Shown: positions 19,803 to 29,159 of the stretch, in pieces
How positions within the stretch are numbered: the stretch's first letter is position 1
Layout: the number at the start of each line of letters is the position of its first letter
From: Nocardioides piscis
Lineage (GTDB): Bacteria > Actinomycetota > Actinomycetes > Propionibacteriales > Nocardioidaceae
Assembly (NCBI RefSeq): GCF_011300215.1
Contig: NZ_CP049866.1
Span: 2,728,001-2,792,000, forward strand
Reading direction: 5' to 3'
DNA length: 64,000 bases
Translations under genes and position numbers: made by a program
Notes under the pieces: model-generated
What the model saw: only the letters and a program-made list of their open reading frames with translations
The model's database searches: none
What the model was told of the DNA's origin: nothing

Positions 19803-21056
19803 TCAGACGAGGGCTGAGGTCGAACGCTCGGCCACAGGTGCGTCGTCGCGCAGGAACCAGGCCGCCACCGCCAGCAGCACGGCGAGCAGGCAGAGATCGA
19901 CGATGACCACCGTGGTGGCCAGGCCCATGACCGAGTCGGTCGTCAGACCCACGCCCACCAACGTCGCGAGGGCCAACCACACCAGGTAGACCGAGCCGGT
20001 GCCCTGCCTGGCCAGGACTGAGTAGACGAGCAGCTGGATCATCGAGAGCAGGGTCCCGAGAACGGCGAAGATCCACAGCTTGGGCTCGACCTCGACATAT
20101 TCCGCGCCGCCCACGAAGTGGATGGCGATGCCGGACAAGAACCAGGACGCGGCCGTTCCGACCGCGCCCAGGGTCGCCACCAGGCCGAGGCTGACGGTCA
20201 GGGCCTTGCGCCGTTCACCCCCGGTGGCCATCGACGGGAAGGCGACGATGACCACGAACTGGGGCAGGAACAGCATCGCCTTGGTCAGGATCAGCCCTCC
20301 GGCGTAGAGCCCCGCATCGTGCTCGGACATGACGTTGCGCGCCAGGATGATGTCGACGCTGCTGAGGGCGAAGAAGGCGAAGAGTGCCTGACCGTTGAGG
20401 ACGCTCTCCTTGAACATGGACCTGCCCGAGTGGCGAGCTGACACCGGGCCGGCGAGGCGATCGTGTCGCAGGGCCCACAGGCCCACCAGGACCGGCGCCC
20501 AGAAGCTGACACCGACCCCGACCAGGCTCCAGAACTCCGTGGGCCGCCACGCGATGAATGCCCCGCCGATCAGCAGTCGGGGGACACCGGAGGCGACGTA
20601 GAGCATGCCCAACGGTGCCCATCGGCGCTCCCCCTGGAGGATCCCGGCCAGTCCGCCCGTGATGGTCATGGGCACTGCGCAGATCGCGATGATGACCGCG
20701 GCGCCGATCTGGTCCAGGTTGAGCAGGCGCTGGATGAGGGGGCTCAGCACCAGCATGACCAGGCCCAGCGACATGGCGGCCACAGAGGTCACTCGCAAGA
20801 TCGAACGCTGGATCTGGGCCACGTGGTCAGGTTCTGCCGAGATCCGGCGAGCAGCTGTCGCCTGGAGTCCGAGGGCCCCGACACTGATGACGAGCATGAC
20901 GTTGAGCGAGGCTGCCAGCGCACCGAAGCCCTCGGTGCCGAGCAGGGGCGAGGCGATGATGACGAAACCGTAGGTGGAGACGTTCATGACCGCCATCGAG
21001 ACCGCGATCCCGGAGCTGCTGCTCGCGAGGCGCGACACCTTCTCTTTCATCTGCAC
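19803..21056 (-). CDS. Oligosaccharide/polysaccharide flippase (MOP superfamily, Wzx-like)
   Basis: This polytopic inner-membrane protein of 417 residues has about 12-14 predicted helices and a polysaccharide-biosynthesis-protein layout. It probably flips a lipid-linked glycan across the membrane. It is divergent from the GT-C-like membrane gene and lies at the edge of the envelope glycan locus, which supports that role. The GTG at 21056 was chosen because TAGGCT ends 7 bases before it; the frame continues two codons to 21062, and an ATG lies at 21050. The C-terminus is a short hydrophilic tail. The transported lipid-linked sugar is unknown. Confidence 0.8.
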   Translation of the reverse strand: MQMKEKVSRLASSSSGIAVSMAVMNVSTYGFVIIASPLLGTEGFGALAASLNVMLVISVGALGLQATAARRISAEPDHVAQIQRSILRVTSVAAMSLGLVMLVLSPLIQRLLNLDQIGAAVIIAICAVPMTITGGLAGILQGERRWAPLGMLYVASGVPRLLIGGAFIAWRPTEFWSLVGVGVSFWAPVLVGLWALRHDRLAGPVSARHSGRSMFKESVLNGQALFAFFALSSVDIILARNVMSEHDAGLYAGGLILTKAMLFLPQFVVIVAFPSMATGGERRKALTVSLGLVATLGAVGTAASWFLSGIAIHFVGGAEYVEVEPKLWIFAVLGTLLSMIQLLVYSVLARQGTGSVYLVWLALATLVGVGLTTDSVMGLATTVVIVDLCLLAVLLAVAAWFLRDDAPVAERSTSALV

Positions 21057-21063
21057 TCGCACG

Positions 21064-21069
21064 AGCCTA
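21064..21069 (-). promoter_or_regulatory. -10 box of leaderless promoter for the flippase gene
   Basis: On the minus strand TAGGCT ends 7 bases before the GTG at 21056. It decides between three closely spaced in-frame starts. Confidence 0.55.
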
Positions 21070-21153
21070 GTTGCTCTGCTCCCACTACAGTCGGGTCCCT
21101 GCCAACCCCGCGCGCTGCGGACACCCGACGGCAGTCGAGGAGGAAACAGACCG

Positions 21154-22848
21154 TTGGCGAAAGCACTCGTATGGGCGCCAACGGTGTGGTCCCTCCTGCT
21201 GGGAATCTTGCTGCTGGGTGGCGCACTGGCACCTGGCTACGTGCTGAGCTACGACATGGTCTGGGTGCCGGACCTGGCCCTGACCGCGGAGGCCTGGGGG
21301 ACCGGCAGCGCCCTTCCCCGGGCAGTTCCGTCGGATGCGGTCGTCGCGGTGCTCGACGAGATCGTGCCCGGGGCGCTCCTCCAGAAGGTCGTGCTGCTCG
21401 GATCGTTGGTCGTGGCCGGAGCAGGGGCATCGGCGCTCGTCGACGGTGCGTCGGTGGCGGTACGGCTCGTCGCTGCCTCGCTGATGGTGTGGAACCCCTT
21501 CGTCGTCGAGCGTCTCGTCATCGGGCACTGGCCGGTGCTCCTGGGCTACGCGGTTCTGCCGTGGGTGCTCGTGGTGTGTCGACGGTGGAGCCCACAGAGT
21601 CGGGTCTGGCCACCGGGCAGCCTGCCTGTGCTGCTCGTCGGCGGATCGCTGAGCGCGAGCACCGGCGTCGCCACCGGGGTCGCCGCTCTGGCCGGAGGGT
21701 GGCGGCGCGGCCGGACTGGCAGCAACCTCGTGCTCGTCGCCATGGTCGTCGCGGCCAACTCACCGTGGCTGGTCGCTGGCCTGTTGCACTCCGCAGACGC
21801 CACGTCGGCGTCGCAGGCTGCTCGGCTGTTCGCGACGAGCGACGAGGGACTGCTACCCGGACCGTTGGCGGCCATCACGCTGGGCGGCATCTGGAACGCC
21901 GAGGTCGTGCCGGGCACCCGGCTTGGCTTCCTGGCCGTGGTGGGTCTGGTGCTGATGGCGGCGCTGGCCGCCTTCGGCTGGGCGGCGCATCGCCGTACGC
22001 CGATCAAGGGGGCCTCGTCCCTGGTCGTGTGCTGGGTCGTCGGGGTCGGGGTGGCTGTCGTGAGCTGGGCGGCACCTGACGCAATCGGCTGGCTGGCCGC
22101 GACCCTGCCGGGTGGGGGCCTCCTGCGGGACGGGGCCCGCCTCCTCGCCCTGGCAGCGCCGCTGACGGTCGTGCTCGTGGCCCGGGGCGCGGAGGCGTTG
22201 CTCGCCCTTGCACCGGACCGTGCGACCCGCGTGCTCGTTGCGGGGTTGTTGACTGCCACGCCGGTGGCGCTGCTGCCGGACGCTGCGCTCGGGTCTGCTG
22301 GCCGGCTGCAGGCCGTGCACTATCCCAGCGTGCTAAGCGACGTGCGCGCGGCAGTGCAGGCGGCGCCGGCCGGGGACGTGGTCGTCCTGCCGTTCGCCAG
22401 CTATCGGGCCCCGGAATGGAACGGGCGGCACAAGGTGCTCGACCCACTGCCCCGGTTCCTCGGGCGAGCCGCCGTGATCAACGACGTCCTCTACGTCGAC
22501 GGCATGCCGCTCCCCGGTGAGGACCCCCGCGCGGCCTCCGTCGCCGAGGCGCTCAGTCGGCCCACGGCCGGGTCCCGCGCGGCTGCCCTGGGCGAGCTGG
22601 GTGTCTCGGTCGTGGTCTCGGAGCGACTCCCTGGCCTGGCGTCTCCTGCGGTCGCGGGTCGGACGACCTTTGACCAAGGGGACTTCCTGGTCGTCGAGAT
22701 CGAGCAGGACGTCCGAGTCGACGCCGAGCCGTCGTCGTGGGTGGCGGCCATGGGCGTGGCCTGGACGGTGTGGCTGGCGCTGCTGGTCTCGGGAACATCA
22801 GCGCGAGCAGTCATGTTGTTCCGCAAGAACCGGAATACGGCTCAGTAA
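21154..22848 (+). CDS. GT-C-like polytopic membrane protein (Rv0226c-like)
   Basis: The 564-residue protein has about 11-13 hydrophobic segments in the first 400 residues and a soluble C-terminal domain ending in one last helix near 535-555. The first outer loop has acidic residues D34 and D40 (SYDMVWVPDLAL), similar in place to the loop of the AftD-like protein nearby (FDTKFDLVVDP), which suggests a polyprenyl-phosphate-sugar-using glycosyltransferase. Position and shape recall mycobacterial Rv0226c; this is from memory. TTG at 21154 follows GAGGAGGA by about 8 bases; the longer upstream frame overlaps the divergent flippase gene. The sugar and acceptor are unknown. Confidence 0.72.
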   Translation: MAKALVWAPTVWSLLLGILLLGGALAPGYVLSYDMVWVPDLALTAEAWGTGSALPRAVPSDAVVAVLDEIVPGALLQKVVLLGSLVVAGAGASALVDGASVAVRLVAASLMVWNPFVVERLVIGHWPVLLGYAVLPWVLVVCRRWSPQSRVWPPGSLPVLLVGGSLSASTGVATGVAALAGGWRRGRTGSNLVLVAMVVAANSPWLVAGLLHSADATSASQAARLFATSDEGLLPGPLAAITLGGIWNAEVVPGTRLGFLAVVGLVLMAALAAFGWAAHRRTPIKGASSLVVCWVVGVGVAVVSWAAPDAIGWLAATLPGGGLLRDGARLLALAAPLTVVLVARGAEALLALAPDRATRVLVAGLLTATPVALLPDAALGSAGRLQAVHYPSVLSDVRAAVQAAPAGDVVVLPFASYRAPEWNGRHKVLDPLPRFLGRAAVINDVLYVDGMPLPGEDPRAASVAEALSRPTAGSRAAALGELGVSVVVSERLPGLASPAVAGRTTFDQGDFLVVEIEQDVRVDAEPSSWVAAMGVAWTVWLALLVSGTSARAVMLFRKNRNTAQ

Positions 22849-22889
22849 CCGAAAGTGGCGAAGATTCACATTTCGCGAGCGGTCACTGT

Positions 22890-22895
22890 TAAGGT
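22890..22895 (+). promoter_or_regulatory. Possible -10 box for the DUF2613 gene
   Basis: TAAGGT lies 30 bases before the ATG at 22926, and GGGAGGG (22910-22916) lies between them as a ribosome binding site. No clear -35 element was seen. Confidence 0.4.
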
Positions 22896-22925
22896 TCGCG
22901 GCACACCTAGGGAGGGTCATTCCAC

Positions 22926-23084
22926 ATGAGCAACAACATTCTCGCGCCCGTTGCCAGCCTCGTTGCCGGCGGCGTCCTTGCGTCCGCGTCTGTCGTGGGC
23001 CTCGTGACCACTCTGACGTCTGCGCCGTCTGAGTCTCCGGCCAACGTCGAGTCCCCCGAGTACAACTACGGCACCACCGAGTAG
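22926..23084 (+). CDS. DUF2613-family small membrane/secreted protein
   Basis: This 52-residue protein starts with one hydrophobic Ala/Val/Gly-rich segment (residues about 7-30), followed by a short polar tail ending in PEYNYGTTE. It resembles the actinobacterial DUF2613 family, whose mycobacterial member (Rv0236A) lies next to aftD; here aftD is 2 kb downstream in the same locus. A strong GGGAGGG site 9 bases before the ATG supports translation. It has its own promoter and lies between two convergent blocks. It is probably exported or anchored by one helix; the function is unknown, perhaps as a partner of the envelope glycosyltransferases. Confidence 0.8.
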   Translation: MSNNILAPVASLVAGGVLASASVVGLVTTLTSAPSESPANVESPEYNYGTTE

Positions 23085-23098
23085 TTCGCGAGCGAGGG

Positions 23099-24256
23099 TC
23101 ACTCCTCGTCAGGATCCTGGCTGTCGATCCGCTCCTGCCGGAGCGCGCTCGCGATCACGTGGGCGAACGACTCCTGGGCGTGTTGCCAGGTGAACTGGTG
23201 GCTCATTGCCTCAGCCCCGTCGGCCAGGACCGATCGAAGCGCGTCGTCCTCCAGGAGCTGGCCGACCGCGTGGAAGAACTCCACCTCATCGTCGACGAGC
23301 AGACCGGATCGTCCGTGGGCGATCGACTCGCGGGTGCCGCCTGCGGACCTGTAGGCGATGGCCGGCGTCCGGTGCATCCCGGCCTCACCGATCACGAGGC
23401 CCCAGCCCTCCTTCAGTGACGGAAGGGCGAGCACCCAGGCCTGCTCATAGATCTCGTGCTTGCGTCGTTCGTCGACATGGCCCTCGAACACGACCGTCTC
23501 GCCTGCCTGGCGTGCGGCTGCGTAGGCATGCAGCTCGCCCTCCCACCAGCCGGAGCCGACGACGTGCAGCCGCAGGTCCGGGTGCTGTGCCCGGTGGACC
23601 AGTGCCGCGTCGATGGCATGCTCGACCTGCTTGTGCGGCACGAGCCGGCCGACGACGGCGATCATCGGGTGATCCGTCTTGCCGACCCCGACAGGGATGA
23701 CCGGGTCGGTGCCGTTGTGCACCACCGCGATGCGATCGTGGTGCACGCCGAGCTCGATCAGCTCGTCCCGTGTGGCGCGGGAGACTGCGACGTACTGGCA
23801 CGAGCGGTAGAGCCGAGGAGCCAGGGTGCGCTCCACCCACCAGCCGAACCGGCCAGTGGCGCCCGGATAGACGACCGGCCACTGCTCACGATGCACGTGG
23901 TGGACGAGGACCACGACGGGCTTGCGCGTCACGGCCCTGGTGAAGAAGGGCAGACCATTCTGTACGTCGACGACGATGTCGACGTCGCCGAGATCTCCGC
24001 GCAGCAAGGCCTTCATGCCTTCGGCGTAGACCGTCAGCTTGGAGCCGCGGCGCACCAGCCGAACACCGTTGATGGTCTCGTCAGGTGGGGCCGCAGCGTG
24101 CGCCGCGCAGAGGATGGTGACCTTCGCGCCACGTTGGACGAGACCCTCTGCCATCTTCTCCAGATAGCGCTCTGCACCGCCGCCCTCGGGGTTGTGGGTG
24201 TCACGCCAGCTGAAGAATGCGACGTGTCGGCCGGAGATCTCACTATGGTCTGACAT
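23099..24256 (-). CDS. GT4-family glycosyltransferase (Rv0225-like)
   Basis: This cytoplasmic, GT-B fold retaining glycosyltransferase has 385 residues. The N-terminal domain shows the donor-independent loop HNPEGGGAERYLEKMAEG near residue 21-38. The C-terminal domain has VVGRLVPHKQVEHAIDAA and the nucleotide-sugar motif SLKEGWGLVIGEAG with the E-x7-E pattern near residue 282-296. It transfers a sugar from a nucleotide donor to an unknown acceptor, probably a lipid-linked intermediate of this locus. A TAACCT box ends 9 bases before the ATG at 24256, slightly further than in the other leaderless genes. It is divergent from the methyltransferase gene, as in the mycobacterial Rv0224c-Rv0225 pair. 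Confidence 0.88.
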   Translation of the reverse strand: MSDHSEISGRHVAFFSWRDTHNPEGGGAERYLEKMAEGLVQRGAKVTILCAAHAAAPPDETINGVRLVRRGSKLTVYAEGMKALLRGDLGDVDIVVDVQNGLPFFTRAVTRKPVVVLVHHVHREQWPVVYPGATGRFGWWVERTLAPRLYRSCQYVAVSRATRDELIELGVHHDRIAVVHNGTDPVIPVGVGKTDHPMIAVVGRLVPHKQVEHAIDAALVHRAQHPDLRLHVVGSGWWEGELHAYAAARQAGETVVFEGHVDERRKHEIYEQAWVLALPSLKEGWGLVIGEAGMHRTPAIAYRSAGGTRESIAHGRSGLLVDDEVEFFHAVGQLLEDDALRSVLADGAEAMSHQFTWQHAQESFAHVIASALRQERIDSQDPDEE

Positions 24257-24282
24257 GGCCTGCAGAGGTTACTACCGCAGGG

Positions 24283-24288
24283 TAGGGT
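24283..24288 (+). promoter_or_regulatory. -10 box of leaderless promoter for the methyltransferase-aftD operon
   Basis: TAGGGT ends 6 bases before the GTG at 24295, in the divergent intergenic region shared with the GT4 gene. Confidence 0.6.
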
Positions 24289-24294
24289 TGTCTT

Positions 24295-25088
24295 GTGCCG
24301 CGCCCGCCCGGAGCTGTTTCGGCCCGCCGGGCCCTACGAGGGCGGCGGGCCGCCCTGCGTTCCTCCCCGGACAGCACGTGGGCACCCACCCTGAGGCGGT
24401 CGATCCGGCTCCTCCGCGAGTTCCGGCACGAGTCCGCGGACCCCGACAGGTTCTACGGGGCGCTCGCCGAGGACTCGGTGCAGATGCTGCGCCAGTACCA
24501 CTCCCTCGAGGGGGCGACCCTGCTCGATGTCGGTGGCGGCCCGGACTACTTCCGCGACGGGTTCGTCGATGCGGGCGCTAACTACTACTCCGTCGACGTC
24601 GAGGCGCACGAGCTCGACGAGTCGTCGAACCACCGGGTGGTGGGCAGTGGGATGCAGCTGCCCTTCCGTTCCGGCTCCGTCGACATCGCCTACTCCTCCA
24701 ACGTCCTCGAGCACGTCTGTGCTCCGTGGGTGATGGCCGAGGAGATGCTGCGCGTCCTCAAGCCCGGCGGCCTGGCGTTCATCAGCTACACGGTCTGGTA
24801 CGGCCCCTGGGGCGGACACGAGACAGCGCCCTGGCACTACCTCGGCGGCATGAGGGCCCGGCGGCGCTACCGCAGGAAATTGGGGGTCGAGCCCAAGAAC
24901 CGGTTCGGGGAGAGCCTGTTCGGGGTCACGGTGCGCGACGGTGCGCGCTGGGCCAGGCGTCAGCAGGTGGCCGAGGTGGTGGACCTGACCGCGAGGTACA
25001 ACCCCGCTGGTCCCAGTTCCTCCTGCGCATCCCGATCCTCAGGGAGGTGACGACGTGGAACTTCGTGATCGTGCTCAAGAAGCGCTGA
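24295..25088 (+). CDS. SAM-dependent methyltransferase (Rv0224c-like, apparent frameshift)
   Basis: This class I methyltransferase carries motif I LLDVGGGPDYFRD near residue 80 and the post-motif SSNVLEHVCAPW. The stretch YGPWGGHETAPWHYLGG is typical of the Rv0224c group. The first frame drifts into nonsense at about 25003. Restoring one C in the run 25002-25005 gives TARYNPRWSQFLLRIPILRE and a natural C-terminus at 25088, about 264 residues. The 3' end overlaps the start of the AftD-like gene by 34 bases, so the two are coupled. The methyl acceptor is unknown; a sugar residue or lipid carrier of the envelope glycan is the likely guess. Confidence 0.85.
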
Positions 25089-28000
25089 AGTTCCGGCTCC
25101 GGCTCCTGACTGGTGCACTCGTCCTCATCGCCCTGGCCTTCTCCCAGGCCCCGGGCTTCCTCAGCTTCGACACCAAGTTCGACCTCGTCGTCGACCCGTG
25201 GCACTACCTCGAACGCGGAGTCCACCTCTGGGACTCCAACGGGGCCATCGGCCAGCTGCAGAACCAGGCATACGGCTACCTGTGGCCGATGGGTCCGTTC
25301 TTCGGTGTCGGAATCATCGCCGGCATCCCGGCCTGGGCCGTCCAGAGACTGTTCATGGCGCTGGTCATGGTCGTGGCGTTCACCGGCACCGCACAGGTCG
25401 CCCGGGCCCTGGGCGTGCGGTCCCACCTCGCCTGCCTGCTGGCGGGTTTCGCCTACGCGTTGTCGCCGCGCATGTTGACGACCGTGGGCACGATCTCGAT
25501 CGAGAGCTGGCCCTCGGCTCTCGCGCCGTGGGTGCTCCTGCCCCTGATCATCGGGTCCACCAGGGGCTCTCCGCGCCGAGCGGCAGCCCTGTCCGCCCTG
25601 GCGGTGGCCATGGTCGGAGGCGTCAACGCGACCGCCAGCTTCGGCGTCATCCCGATCGCCGCCATCTGGCTGCTCACCCGGAGCCGGGGCCCACGCAAGC
25701 GGAGCATGATGATCTGGTGGCCGATCTTCACCGCCCTCGGCACCCTGTGGTGGCTCATCCCGTTGTTCCTGCTCGGGACCTACAGCCCGCCCTTCCTGGA
25801 CTTCATCGAGTCGGCTTCGGTCACGACCAACCCCACGACGCTCTTCGACTCGCTGCGCGGCACCTCCCACTGGGTGCCCTACATCGACAACCGCTGGCGG
25901 GCGGGCAGCGCCCTGATCACCCAGGCCCCGCTGGTGCTCAACAGTGGCGTGGTCCTGATGCTGGGTCTGCTGGGCCTGATGAGCCGGCGCAACGAGCACC
26001 GGGCCTTTCTGGCGATCAGCCTCCTCTTCGGGCTGGCCCTGGTCGGCATGGGCCACCTTGGTGCGGTCCAGGGTGTCTTCGCGCCGTTCCTCAACGATGC
26101 CCTCGACGGCGCCCTGGCCGCCGCCCGCAACGTGCACAAGTTCGACCCCATCGTGCGACTGCCGCTGGTCCTGGGACTGGCCCTGCTCCTCGAGTCGCTG
26201 CGTGCGCCCGAGCTGATGACCCCCAACCGGCGAGGTGTGCAGCGCTCGGTCGCCTTCATGTCGATGGCGTGGCTGGGTGTCATCGCCGTCGTCGGCGCAG
26301 CGATGCCGGGCATCCAGGGCCGGATGGCCCCCAACGGTCTGGTGGCCGAGGTCCCCGACTACTGGGTGGAGGCGAGCAGCTGGCTCGACGCGCAGGGGAC
26401 CGAGGGCGCCGTCCTGATGACGCCCGGCATCGGGGTGGCGCAGTTCGTCTGGGGGTCCACGAACGACGAGCCCCTGGAGTTCCTGGTCGAGGAGGGACGC
26501 TTCGGCGTTCGCTCCAACATCCCCTTCGTCCCGCCCGGCAACATCCGGGCCCTCGATGCCATCGAGGAGCGGCTCACGCAGGGCCGGGCCTCGGCAGGGC
26601 TGGCTCCCTTCCTCGCGCGCTCGGGCGTCCAATATCTCGTGGTGCGCAACGACGTGATCAAGGCCCCGGACATCCCCGACACGGTGTTGCTGCACCAGGC
26701 ACTCGACGGTTCGCCGGGTCTGAGTCGGCTGACGAGCTTCGGTCCGGATCTGGGCGGCGGCGCCTATCTGGGTGAGGGCGAGGAACGCAACGTGATCAAC
26801 GGTGGTTGGCAGACCAACTATCGCGCTATCGAGATCTATGAGGTTGCCGGTGGGGGCCCCGGAGCCGTCGCCTCCGAGGAGCTGCCCCTGGTCGTCGGTG
26901 GTCCGGAGTCGCTGCTCGACCTCGCCGATGCAGACGTCCTGGACAGCGAGCCGACCGTCCTCGCCTCCGACGCGGACCCGGACGCTGAGCCCATGGGGCC
27001 GATGATCCTGACGGACGGCTATCGCGACCGAGAACGGTTCTTCGGCCAGCTCCATGACGGCTACTCCGCGACGACGTTGCCCGGCGAGGCCCGGCACAGT
27101 GCACATCCGTCGAAGGACTTCTATCTCAACAAGGGCGATGACCGGTGGCGCACGACCGCCAGGCTCACCGGCGCCGAGTCGGTCGTGGCCTCCAGCTCCA
27201 TGGCGGACGGGAGTGCCAAGGGCGGCGCCCGACCGGGCAAGTCGGCCTTCGCGGCCATCGACGGCGACCCCTCGACCGAATGGGTGTCGAACGTCTCCTC
27301 ATATGACCGACCGACCTGGGAGATCCGCTTCGGGCGCACCCGCCAGCCCCGCACGCTGCAGCTCACAGGCGGAGTCAGCGCGCCGCAGACCCAGACGTTG
27401 CGGGTGGTGACCGAGAACGGGCGCAGTGAGGACATCGACCTTGCTCCCGCGACCACGGCCCGCGTCGAGCTTCCCGAGGGTGGGACCCGCTGGCTACGCG
27501 TCGAGACGACCGGCCAGGCAGCGACCGTGCATGCAGCACTGAGTGAGGTCGAGATCGCCGGGGTCGAGGTCGACAAGGTCCTCGTGCTGCCCACGACGCC
27601 CGAGGAGTGGGGCACCCCGGATGCGATCTTGCTGACCGCCGCCCAGGACGGGCGCACGGGATGCGTCCGGGTGGACGGGTCCGTGCGCTGCCTCCAGGGT
27701 CGCAACGTGGAAGGCGAGGAGGACGGAGGGTTCAGCCGCGAGCTCGAGCTGACCGTGCCCCGGGACTACCTCCCCGAGCTCTGGGTGCGGCCACGATCGG
27801 GGGCAGCCGTGGAGGAGGCACTGCTTGCCGACCTGCCCGTGAGCGTGACCTCGTCGAGCCAGGCGGTCCCGGACGTGCGCGCCTCGGCCCTCGCGGCGCT
27901 GGACGGCGACCCGGGCACCGCTTGGATGGCACACTCCGGAGACTTCAGGCCGACCCTGCGCACCAGGTGGGTGGGACCGACCCGGGTCGACGGCCTCACC

Positions 28001-29159
28001 ATCAGGCTCGACCCCAACGTGGCCGGCCGGACCCCGAAGAAGGTCCGCGTGACGCATCGCGACGGGTCGACCGACGTGGAGCTCGACACCCACGGCTGGG
28101 GTCGCATCCCCGCCGTACGGACCGACTTCCTCGACATCGAGGTGCTCGAGACCGACTTCGCCAGCAGCATCGGTTTCGACCAGTCGAGGATCCCCCTGGC
28201 GACGGCCATCAGCGAGGTGCGGATCGACGGTGCGCCGTTCGAGTCCCTGGCGCCCAGCACGCAGGAGCGCGTGCTGCCGTGCGGCTCGGGCCCCGACGTG
28301 ACGGTGAACGGAGAGGTCGTCCGCACCCAGGTCGACACGTCCTCGGCAGAGATCTTCTCGGGGAAGAGATGCGCGCCACGCTCTGTGACGTCGATTCGAT
28401 CGACCTCGGCTCCGGGGTCAACCGGATCGCCGTGGGCAGCAGCGACGTCTTCAGTGCGACCCGGCTCGCGCTCGAGAGCGCTGACTTCGACACCGCGCTG
28501 GCCCGCGGTGTGCGGTGGGAGAGCCACGACGCTGACTCCCGCAGGGCGACCCCGCCCCGGGCTCGGCGGTGCTCGCCTTCCGGGAGAACGCCAACGTCGG
28601 CTGGGAGGCAACCCAGGACGGCAGGTCGCTGACCGCCGTGCGCGTGGACGGGTGGCAGCAGGGCTGGCTGCTCGGGCCCGACTCGGCCGGGCCCGTGGTC
28701 GAGACCTATGCGCCGGAGAAGCTCTATCGGTGGGGCCTGCTCCTTGGGCTGGTCACTGCCCTGGTGTTGCTCGCGCTCGTGCTGTGGTGGCAGCGCCGAC
28801 GTCCCCAGGACGAGCCGCCGCCTGTCAGCACGGCCGTCATGCGTCCCTGGGTGTGGACGGGATTCGCGGTGGTGGCGATGGCCGTCATCGCCGGTTGGTC
28901 GGGCCTGGTGGTGATGGCCGTGACGTTCGCGGTCGGCATCCCGCTCGGCCGACGGGTGCCCGAGCTGCGAGAACCCCTGCTCGCCGCATGCGTCGTGGCT
29001 GCGTCGTTCTTCTACGCCGTCCACCCGTGGGGAGACGGTTGGGCCGGCGCGAGCGCGTGGCCTCAGCTCTTGTGTGTCGCGGCCCTGACCGGGGTGGTCC
29101 TCGCCGTGGCCGAGCCGACGTGGCGCAGACGCATCGACGGCCGCTCGACGAGGCGATAG
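25055..29159 (+). CDS. aftD: AftD-like alpha-(1->3)-arabinofuranosyltransferase (two apparent frameshifts)
   Basis: This giant GT-C membrane glycosyltransferase is about 1368 residues if two single-base gaps are restored, close to mycobacterial AftD (about 1400). The N-terminal half has many membrane helices and an acidic first loop (D39, D43, D47 in FDTKFDLVVDP). Two discoidin/F5-8C-like carbohydrate-binding modules lie near residues 700-840 (AIDGDPSTEW) and 925-1050 (ALDGDPGTAW), and membrane helices follow near the end. In mycobacteria AftD adds arabinofuranose from decaprenyl-phosphoarabinose to arabinan. The frame breaks at the G run 28360-28363 and near the C runs at 28550-28558; both are single losses. 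GTG 25055 overlaps the methyltransferase end. The 3' end overlaps the convergent acyltransferase by 97 bases. Donor and acceptor here are inferred only. Confidence 0.85.
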
